Assembly: GCA_021797525.1 (NCBI GenBank)
Contig: JAJZZQ010000076.1
Span: forward strand, 1-12,676
DNA length: 12,676 nucleotides
Direction of reading: 5' to 3'
Source of the DNA: Thermoplasmata archaeon
GTDB taxonomy: Archaea; Thermoplasmatota; Thermoplasmata; Thermoplasmatales; Thermoplasmataceae
Numbering within the stretch: position 1 is the stretch's first letter; the number at the start of each line of letters is the position of its first letter. A program made the translations under genes and the position numbers. The notes under the pieces are model-generated. The model was not told the DNA's origin and did no database searches. It saw only the letters and a program-made list of their open reading frames with translations. This document shows, one piece after another, positions 7,498-12,676 of the stretch.

Positions 7498-8556
7498 ATG
7501 ATTACGGACGATACACTTAGGGAGGGTTTGCAAACTCCCGGATTCAGTTTTACAATTGATGAGAAATTGAAAATGGCAGAGATTCTTGGAAATTCTGGCA
7601 TTACCAGAGCTCTGGTTTCATACCCGTCTGCACATATATCTGAGGAGGAGATAACCAGAAAGATAGTTGAGAGAAACTATTTCAAAGAGGTTTTCGGTCT
7701 TGGCAGAACATTGGAGCTTGATATTGACAAAATTTATTCAACTGGAGCGAATATTTCTTTACATCTTCCATTTACTTTGGAAGACATGGATAGCGTACTG
7801 AAAGCTGTAAGATATGCATCATCCAAGGGAAGGATAGTTGAGGTTGGCCTAGTTGATGTAACAAGGTTTACCGATAAGGAACTGATAAGTCTGGCAACTA
7901 AAGTTTCAGAAGCTGGTGCCGATGTCATTCAATTACCTGACACTAAGGGTCTAGCAACTCCTTTTAGAATGAGGAATATTGTGGAACTGGTAAAGAAGAA
8001 TGTCAGTTCTATGCTCGAAGTGCATTGCCATAACGATAATGGTTCCTCCGTCGCCAATGCGCTTGCGGGAATAGAAGCAGGTGCAGATTATGTGGACTGC
8101 TCTATATTTGGAATTGGTGAACGGAATGGCATAACTGATCTAGCCTCTATTGTAAGCATATTGGAATTGGAGGGTCAAAAGACTGGGGTCAATATCAAAT
8201 CTCTCCTCAAATGTTATGATTTTCTACATGACTTGATTCTGGAAAAAATTGGTCCATCACTCTTTGATGCTAACTTCCCTGTATTTGGAGAAAATACGTC
8301 TGTGCACACTGCCGGTACCCACGCAGCTTCCTCAAGGGTATTTACTGGAAGTAAATATTCAATCAACGTATACACAGGCAAACATATGATAAAAAATATC
8401 CTTAGAACTTTAAACATAGACATTCCTGATGATATGCTCACCAAATTGGTTGGAATGATCAAGGACATTTCAGTATCTACAGGAAAAAGCGTGAATGTGG
8501 AACAGATATCTAAAATGTGCAGAGAACTAATTGAGGACGAGAAAAGTATATCCTGA
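7498..8556 (+). CDS. DRE-TIM (HMGL-like) acyl-CoA/2-oxoacid condensing enzyme, homocitrate-synthase-like
   Basis: A 352-residue metal-dependent TIM-barrel enzyme. It begins almost at the DRE motif: TDDTLREGLQ gives metal ligand Asp4 and Arg8. LPDTKG (146-151) and EVHCHNDNG (His176, His178, Asn179) complete the metal site. The segment GIGERNGITDL (205-215) is the Claisen-type signature of homocitrate, isopropylmalate and citramalate synthases, and the GERNGIT form is closest to what I know from Lys20/Thermus homocitrate synthases. VHTAGTHAA (269-277) matches the catalytic HxxGxH of that group. The cysteine loop of HMG-CoA lyase (GGCPY) is absent. The expected reaction is condensation of acetyl-CoA with a 2-oxoacid. 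An in-frame TGA at 7483-7485 and a TATA box 25 bases away make ATG 7498 the only reasonable start. No aconitase-like or isocitrate-dehydrogenase-like partner is in view, so lysine synthesis is not demonstrated. Confidence 0.85.
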   Translation: MITDDTLREGLQTPGFSFTIDEKLKMAEILGNSGITRALVSYPSAHISEEEITRKIVERNYFKEVFGLGRTLELDIDKIYSTGANISLHLPFTLEDMDSVLKAVRYASSKGRIVEVGLVDVTRFTDKELISLATKVSEAGADVIQLPDTKGLATPFRMRNIVELVKKNVSSMLEVHCHNDNGSSVANALAGIEAGADYVDCSIFGIGERNGITDLASIVSILELEGQKTGVNIKSLLKCYDFLHDLILEKIGPSLFDANFPVFGENTSVHTAGTHAASSRVFTGSKYSINVYTGKHMIKNILRTLNIDIPDDMLTKLVGMIKDISVSTGKSVNVEQISKMCRELIEDEKSIS

Positions 8557-8594
8557 GCTGCTGTATGTTTAAACACCTCCGAAGAAATGTTATC

Positions 8595-8603
8595 GGGGGG
8601 GGG
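8595..8603 (+). repeat. Homopolymer run of nine G
   Basis: Nine consecutive G followed by CGG stand out in AT-rich intergenic DNA, 39 bases after the stop of the DRE-TIM gene. It may be slippage-prone or an assembly error; no promoter or ORF obviously depends on its length. Confidence 0.7.
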
Positions 8604-9141
8604 CGGATCTTCTAGTAATTTTCCTGACTGAATATTTGCATTCTAGTGACATACATTTCCGCTCTGCCCAGATGCAGACTCCATTTCGCATCTGACATAT
8701 TCCCGACAGTTGAATTCAGCTGATCCCAACGTGTGGTGCGAGATTTTATAAGTATGAGAACGGAGAAATGTACAGTTAGAATAAACACAAATCCCTAACA
8801 TTCTGAATATTTGTATGCATTGATTATCCTCCATGCAACGCTTGGCTTAAAATCTTTAGTCCAGTAAAGGAAAAGGTAGAATAGGATTGATTTTTCTCAT
8901 CCCTGTATGGGTCTTAGGCTACCTCACTCAAAAAATAAAAAAAATTCTGAAAATAATAATGAAATGCTATTGCTCGCCAACACTACTTTCAAATGTTAAC
9001 TAATTTTCCAAGATTCTTAGCATTCTCCACTACAATGATTGTTCCAAGATTTGAACTCTTCAAGTTATTGCCTTAATTCTTCATTCCGTAAATGAATACA
9101 CAATAGTAATCCAATTGCAGATTAATGTAAAAGAAATAATC

Positions 9142-9149
9142 ATATAAGT
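9142..9149 (+). promoter_or_regulatory. TATA-like box before the TPR gene
   Basis: ATATAAGT lies about 20 bases upstream of an ATG at 9166 and about 30 bases upstream of the TTG at 9176. Neither distance equals the near-25 spacing at the other genes here, so the element does not settle the start. Confidence 0.4.
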
Positions 9150-9175
9150 AAAAGGGATTTTAACCATGACACCGC

Positions 9176-9880
9176 TTGTTTGAAAAACGCTCACCAAGAA
9201 AGGCCATCAATCTAACAAATAGTGGTTTGATGTTTAAAAGGCTAAAGAAATATAATAAAGCAGAGAAAGCGTTCCAGAAAGCTCTGGAGATTGAACGGGA
9301 ACAGATGGGTGATTCCCATCCTGACGTTGCAATTTCACTTAACAACCTGGGGATGCTCTACTTTGATATGGAACATTACAGCAGAGCGAGGATATTGCTT
9401 GAGGAGGCTATTAAAATAGCAGACAATATACCGGATAATGACAGCATTTCTCTGGCAACTTATCTTAACAACCTCGGTTCCCTTTATACTATCCAAGGCA
9501 ACTATCAAAGGGCAGAACCTCTGCTTTTGAGGGCTTATGAGATTCATAGGAAAGTACTGGGAGATAACAATCCGGACGTCGCGACGGATCTTAATAACAT
9601 TGGCTCTTTTTATTTGAATCAGAAAAAATATGATCTTGCTCAAAAATTCTTTTCTGATGCCCTTCAAATTGATCAGAAGATTTTCGGAACCTTACACATG
9701 GATGTTGCTATAAGATTGACAAATTTAGGTCTTCTCTTCGAAGAGCAGGGGTTATATGAAAAGGCTCTGGAATTTCTTAAAAAGGCCGTGGAAATATATG
9801 AAAAAATGAGACACACGGAACTAGAAATAGATAAGATTCAAGTGGCGATTGATAGGATAAACAAGCAAATAAGTCATTGA
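9176..9880 (+). CDS. Tetratricopeptide-repeat (TPR) protein, kinesin-light-chain-like repeats
   Basis: A 234-residue, almost pure TPR protein. About five repeats with a period near 42 residues run from residue 10 to about 211. Each has the form LNNLGxLY...YxxAxxxxxxAxxI, with linkers such as MGDSHPDVA, LGDNNPDVA and FGTLHMDVA, the extended type found in kinesin light chain and bacterial or archaeal TPR_10/TPR_12 proteins. No signal peptide, membrane segment or enzymatic domain is visible, so a cytosolic protein-binding scaffold is likely; the partner is unknown. The start is uncertain. The frame is closed upstream by a TGA at 9167-9169, leaving TTG 9176; the next ATG (9230) would cut into the first repeat. 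An ATG at 9166 in another frame stops after five codons (GTT TGA), and removing one T there would join it to this ORF. Confidence 0.85.
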   Translation: MFEKRSPRKAINLTNSGLMFKRLKKYNKAEKAFQKALEIEREQMGDSHPDVAISLNNLGMLYFDMEHYSRARILLEEAIKIADNIPDNDSISLATYLNNLGSLYTIQGNYQRAEPLLLRAYEIHRKVLGDNNPDVATDLNNIGSFYLNQKKYDLAQKFFSDALQIDQKIFGTLHMDVAIRLTNLGLLFEEQGLYEKALEFLKKAVEIYEKMRHTELEIDKIQVAIDRINKQISH

Positions 9881-10005
9881 TAATTCAAGATGACTTATTG
9901 TGATTTTGATTAATACTCCTTAACTAATACTTTACTGCTCAATTCTATATATGTATACAATTTTTAACAAGATTAGACCTGAAGTTCATATTGCTGTGTT
10001 TAGCT

Positions 10006-10020
10006 TTAACCTCTAACTCC
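10006..10020 (+). repeat. Left terminal inverted repeat of the IS
   Basis: TTAACCTCTAACTCC is the exact reverse complement of 11518-11532. Beyond the 15 perfect bases the inward sequences (CGCCAATTT here, GGCATTTTT on the other end) remain partly alike. Confidence 0.85.
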
Positions 10021-10027
10021 CGCCAAT

Positions 10028-11440
10028 TTACATAATTGGTATGACCAGCCCGTCAATTATGATCCTTGACTTCTTCGGTATCTCCGATATTTGCCATTCG
10101 TCGCCTACCTTGAGCCTGTTCACTCTTTTAAGGTGGACGAGCACATCACCGGGGGAATGTTTCCTCTGCATGCCCTTTAACTTCAGCATGGCATATATGC
10201 GGTAATGCATCATAAGTGCAATGAAGTTGATGAACATCCATCCCTGAAGCTGGTGATCGGCCCTCATGTATGAACGATCCGCATGTATTGTGTTCTTGAA
10301 AGTGTCGTATGATTGCTCTATTTCAGTTCTGGATTTTAGCATGTCATACACAATCTCCGCTGAAACTCTGAAACTGGTAATGACCGTTCATGTTCCCATC
10401 CTCTCCTTTGCTTTGCAAAGGTGGATTCCTTCACATTGGAATTGCGCCTGAGGAAGTCATTCTCCTCCTCAGCCCTCAAGAAATCGTTCCTGAACTTTAG
10501 GATGGAGTGTTTCCCGAGGAATACTTCCAGTAGAATGTGGGATGATCCTGGAACATGAAGTGCCTCTCACTTCCATGATCATATCTTATGATTCTGGAAT
10601 TCATTTCAGCGGCATTTTGTATGATGTGCCCTGATCATCAAGGTTCCTGATGTTCCTTGCTGAATAGAAACCTGAATTAACCACAAGAAGAATGTTTAAG
10701 ACCTTTGTTTCCTGCATTGTCATTTTCAGTGACGCAACATTGTTCACCGACCCAGGAAGCATGAGGAAATATGACGGTCTCTTCATGATCCAGTTAGTTA
10801 AGGAACAGCACCTGCACTTGCTGAAGGTACTAAACCATGCTGTTGTGGCCAAGTGTTGCCAATATGATGCCCTCGCTCATTTACAATGCGTGGGTGAGAT
10901 CAACGGCAAGATACCTGTCATCCTTCATCATGGATTTCATGAAGCTGATCATTGTGTTCCTGTCCATTCCTATCCTGCGGATCATGTCACCAAGGGAATC
11001 AGGTAACAAATGTGCATCCTTCACCAATTCGAACAGGTATGATGTGGCATAGAGGGACTCAACGTTCTTCAGGGGTGAACTGTGCAGAAGGCGCATGCAT
11101 GCGAATACAAATATCTCTCCATTCCGGAAAGTTATTTTTCAGCCCTTCAATGAGATCAGGGGACAGGTGATGCACGAGGGAATGATGCGCCGTATTACTT
11201 CACAGCAACCTGATCAAGCCTGCGCATGATCCTCTTTGCCCTAGGCTCAGTAAAACCATCAGGTGTGATCCTGCCAAGGAACTTGTCTGTTAGGGGCTAT
11301 GCCCTCTTCTTCTGCTTATTCCAGATGCTGTGAACCCTGTACATGTAATAGAGAGTATCCCTCTTTCTCTGCTCAAGCGTTCCCTTTTTCTTGTACTTCA
11401 TGTCCCAGTCAGAATAGTAAGTCATGTTATGTATAGACAT
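10028..11440 (-). pseudogene. Broken IS4-like DDE transposase
   Basis: The gene starts at an ATG (11440) behind a good GGAGGT ribosome site (11448-11453) and begins MSIHNMTYYSDWDMKYKK. It is interrupted by in-frame stops at 11297-11299 (TAG), 11195-11197 (TAA), 10881-10883 (TAA), 10830-10832 (TAG) and 10601-10603 (TGA), plus at least three frame changes (near 11170, near 10800-10830, and between 10603 and 10351). Blocks of the protein remain readable: ESLYATSYLFELVKDAH, the first catalytic aspartate in AVDLTHAL (10899-10901), LPGSVNNVASL, and the C-terminal block with R-TEI-E-QSYDTF-K, matching the IS4 R(3)E(6)K signature (glutamate at 10316-10318). The second catalytic position reads VVNSGFYS, where this family usually has DxGFYS, so Asp appears replaced by Asn (10676-10678). 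The last 107 residues form an intact ORF to 10028. The enzyme is certainly inactive. Confidence 0.88.
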
Positions 11441-11447
11441 AATATGT

Positions 11448-11453
11448 ACCTCC
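11448..11453 (-). promoter_or_regulatory. Ribosome binding site of the IS transposase
   Basis: GGAGGT on the minus strand lies seven bases before the transposase ATG at 11440. It is stronger than those of most resident genes here and identifies the original start of the dead gene. Confidence 0.6.
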
Positions 11454-11517
11454 ATAGATCTTTGCATCAGACTCTGAGAATTAAAATATCTATCAAAGTA
11501 TTTTGTTTAAAAATGCC

Positions 11518-11532
11518 GGAGTTAGAGGTTAA
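11518..11532 (-). repeat. Right terminal inverted repeat of the IS
   Basis: GGAGTTAGAGGTTAA pairs exactly with 10006-10020 and marks the end nearest the transposase start. The 205 bases from here to the regulator stop (11533-11737) hold no supported gene. Confidence 0.85.
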
Positions 11533-11737
11533 TTGGTTGGAGAAGATTTACTAATATTGATATTGAGGTATTTAGTACCATATTGAAATGAGGTTAGTAG
11601 AGACAATGAGGGGGCGGATATGCTGCATTTGGCAATAGAACACAGAGCACCATTGGGTATAGGAATAATGAAATGAAAATAAAATGGAAAAGTTGTGACA
11701 TCTAAGAAGCCAAAACCTCTACTAGGGAACCAAATCA

Positions 11738-12397
11738 TTACCAAAATTCATTCGTTAAAAGAGATAATATTTTCCTCTCTGCATTTCTTATATGGTAAAG
11801 TACTGTAACCTTAGACAAATTCATCTGCTCGGATATTTCTGTTAAATTCATCCGCTTTGGCCATTCGAAATAACCTCCAGTATGAGCTAGTTTTAATGAT
11901 TCGAGCTCCGCTTTTGTAAGTCCCATAGAACGCATAAGTTCTTTGCTGAGAAGTACCCCGCTTGTAACGCTTTCTCCTTGCTCAATCCTTCTATAATTAT
12001 GCTCCACTATCCTGTTGGTTAAAGCAACCTTGTCCAGCGCTGTATCGATAAACTCCTGATCAAAGGAGAGAAAATGAAATGTCTCCATTCCGTCGTGGGC
12101 AATTATTGGGAACAATGGAACAGACATTGTGGACATGATGCCCCCCATGACTCCATGACCATCCTTGATTCCCTTGAAGTCGACGAACTTACCTCTTCTT
12201 GTAATTGTAAGATCTTTGAAATCCTTAAGAATGGATTTGTTCACCTTATTCTTGTTTCTAGGGACTGCTTCAGCGAGAAGAAAATTTTTACCTTTCCCAA
12301 TAGGATAAACATAGGATGAGAAAATAGGGCTATCAAGCATTACAGCTGCAGTACTCAAACCACAGGAACTCTTTATTGAGAAGCTAACAAGGTACAC
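11738..12397 (-). CDS. Bat-like (HTH_10) transcriptional regulator
   Basis: A 219-residue archaeal regulator of the bacterio-opsin-activator type. The C-terminal HTH_10 domain (about 159-213) is clear: LTKAELESLKLAHTGGYFEW, then NLTEISEQMNLSKVTVLYHI and RNAERKILS, the standard order for this family. The N-terminal 150 residues are a probable ligand- or signal-sensing domain without a recognised motif; no zinc cluster or membrane segment is evident, so it should be cytosolic and DNA-binding. The frame has no ATG, GTG or TTG between the upstream TAG (12449-12451) and GTG 12397, and a TATA-like box lies 28 bases upstream, so GTG 12397 is the best start. It is transcribed away from a probable gene beginning at 12635, and the inverted repeats between them are candidate binding sites. 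The target is unknown; it could be the neighbouring gene, itself, or the metabolic genes to the left. Confidence 0.85.
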   Translation of the reverse strand: MYLVSFSIKSSCGLSTAAVMLDSPIFSSYVYPIGKGKNFLLAEAVPRNKNKVNKSILKDFKDLTITRRGKFVDFKGIKDGHGVMGGIMSTMSVPLFPIIAHDGMETFHFLSFDQEFIDTALDKVALTNRIVEHNYRRIEQGESVTSGVLLSKELMRSMGLTKAELESLKLAHTGGYFEWPKRMNLTEISEQMNLSKVTVLYHIRNAERKILSLLTNEFW

Positions 12398-12421
12398 AAT
12401 ATAAAAAGCATTATACTGAAG

Positions 12422-12428
12422 AATATAA
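12422..12428 (-). promoter_or_regulatory. TATA box of the Bat-like regulator
   Basis: On the minus strand TTATATT is centred 28 bases before GTG 12397, consistent with a leaderless message. A second AT-rich element (TTTTTATATT) abuts the GTG itself and is too close to drive this start. Confidence 0.5.
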
Positions 12429-12442
12429 CCATTACGGTAAAT

Positions 12443-12466
12443 GTGACTCTATGACAGAGTTGTCAC
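12443..12466. promoter_or_regulatory. Imperfect inverted repeat upstream of the regulator promoter
   Basis: The half-sites GTGACTCT (12443-12450) and AGAGT...GTCAC (to 12466) pair as ACTCT/AGAGT plus outer GTG/CAC, with a three-base TGT insertion on the right arm. It sits 15 bases upstream of the regulator's TATA box, a typical place for an activator or autoregulatory site. Confidence 0.35.
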
Positions 12467-12500
12467 TACTCTTCTTTTTCAATTTTGAGACCGGATCTTT

Positions 12501-12510
12501 TTCCCGGGAA
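12501..12510. repeat. Perfect 10-bp palindrome TTCCCGGGAA
   Basis: A self-complementary 10-mer with a CCCGGG core in an AT-rich divergent intergenic region, between the two other inverted repeats. It could be part of a regulator site, but its length alone does not prove function. Confidence 0.3.
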
Positions 12511-12533
12511 TTACTGAAATTGTGAATCCCGTG

Positions 12534-12549
12534 ACATAATTATTTATGT
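12534..12549. promoter_or_regulatory. Perfect inverted repeat ACATAA-TTAT-TTATGT
   Basis: Six-base arms with a four-base centre, about 86 bases upstream of the probable gene start at 12635. It is AT-rich, so chance is possible, but its placement between divergent genes next to a Bat-like regulator makes it a candidate operator. Confidence 0.35.
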
Positions 12550-12634
12550 GGAATTTTGCAGACAAATCTAAATATTAGGCAATTAGATAACTTTCTCCCA
12601 AGTGTTAACTAATAGATATTAATCCAAGGTTATC

Positions 12635-12676
12635 ATGGATAATGCAACAACTCTTAATAATGACTTTTTCTCCAAT
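12635..12676 (+). CDS. Probable start of a divergent gene (partial, cut by the window end)
   Basis: ATG 12635 opens a frame of 14 codons reading MDNATTLNNDFFSN before the window ends. An AT-rich element (AATAGATATTAAT) starts about 25 bases upstream, as in the leaderless genes elsewhere here. The polar opening would suit the cytoplasmic N-terminus of a transporter, but nothing identifies the protein. Confidence 0.4.
   Translation, partial: MDNATTLNNDFFSN

Larger units (their letters stand above)
8557..9165. other. Intergenic region without a convincing gene
   Basis: About 600 bases of mostly AT-rich DNA. I see a run of nine G at 8595-8603, a TTTTATAAG element near 8743-8751, several A- and T-runs, and only short ORFs: 63 codons on the minus strand at 8643-8834 and 30 codons on the plus strand at 8907-8999. 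None has a recognisable motif. The region may be the remains of one or more eroded genes, in keeping with the dead insertion sequence further right. Confidence 0.5.
10006..11532 (-). mobile_element. Decayed IS4-like insertion sequence with terminal inverted repeats
   Basis: About 1.53 kb bounded by matching inverted ends, enclosing a broken DDE transposase that reads leftward and ends close to the left end. The element looks richer in G and C than the AT-rich flanks, consistent with transfer from another source. No clear target-site duplication is seen (left flank TTTAGCT, right flank TTGGTTG), which fits old age or a rearranged end. The copy cannot move by its own transposase. Confidence 0.82.

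Noticed and set aside
7498..8556. Annotation as hydroxymethylglutaryl-CoA lyase
   Set aside because: The GGCPY catalytic-cysteine loop of HMG-CoA lyases is missing; GIGERNG and HxxGxH place it with Claisen-condensing enzymes.
8643..8834. A 63-codon minus-strand ORF
   Set aside because: No recognisable motif, an odd composition rich in Cys, His and Ser, and no promoter or ribosome site in place; most likely chance.
8907..8999. A 30-codon plus-strand ORF starting MGLRLPHSKNKKN
   Set aside because: Low-complexity Asn/Lys-rich translation of an A-run with no promoter at the expected distance.
10692..11554. Several plus-strand ORFs of 70-104 codons inside the IS
   Set aside because: They are antisense to readable blocks of the broken transposase and carry no independent protein signature.
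11529..11744. A minus-strand ORF running across the right end of the IS
   Set aside because: It crosses the inverted repeat and overlaps the regulator stop, has no motif, and is probably a chance frame in AT-rich DNA.
1..12676. CRISPR arrays, rRNA, and toxin-antitoxin or defence genes
   Set aside because: No regularly spaced repeats, rRNA-like blocks or defence-family motifs were seen on either strand.

Overview
The window looks like chromosomal DNA of an acidophilic euryarchaeon of the Thermoplasmatales type (Ferroplasma, Cuniculiplasma, Thermoplasma or Picrophilus relatives). The support is AT-rich DNA, TATA-like boxes about 25 bases upstream of start codons with little or no leader, GTG and TTG starts, and a Bat-type (HTH_10) regulator. 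The genus cannot be fixed from the sequence alone.

Layout. At 1-179 is the tail of a membrane permease. At 347-3606 (+) a thiamine-diphosphate (ThDP) enzyme and an aldehyde dehydrogenase overlap by four bases (ATGA) and are almost certainly co-translated. They end seven bases from a convergent minus-strand operon, 5802 down to 3614: a small cupin, a type I 3-dehydroquinate dehydratase, and a zinc-dependent medium-chain dehydrogenase. A 466-bp divergent intergenic region (5803-6268) holds promoters and one doubtful 37-codon ORF. At 6269-8556 (+) are a CaiB/BaiF-type CoA-transferase (TTG start) and a DRE-TIM enzyme resembling homocitrate synthase or isopropylmalate synthase. From 8557 to about 9165 I see no convincing gene, but there is a run of nine G. 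A TPR protein follows (9176-9880) with an awkward start. At 10006-11532 is a dead insertion sequence with 15-bp inverted ends and an IS4-like DDE transposase full of stops and frameshifts. The right end carries a Bat-like regulator (12397 down to 11738), an intergenic region with three inverted repeats, and probably the first 14 codons of a divergent gene (12635-12676).

How it may work together. The left two-thirds is an accessory island of carbon metabolism: 2-oxoacid chemistry (ThDP enzyme), aldehyde oxidation, alcohol or polyol oxidation (zinc dehydrogenase), hydroaromatic acid dehydration (AroD), CoA transfer, and Claisen condensation of an acyl-CoA with a 2-oxoacid. The individual families are clear. 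The overall pathway is not a textbook one, and I can only propose that it handles hydroxy-, oxo- or cyclic carboxylic acids. No CRISPR array, toxin-antitoxin pair, restriction system or obvious defence gene is visible.
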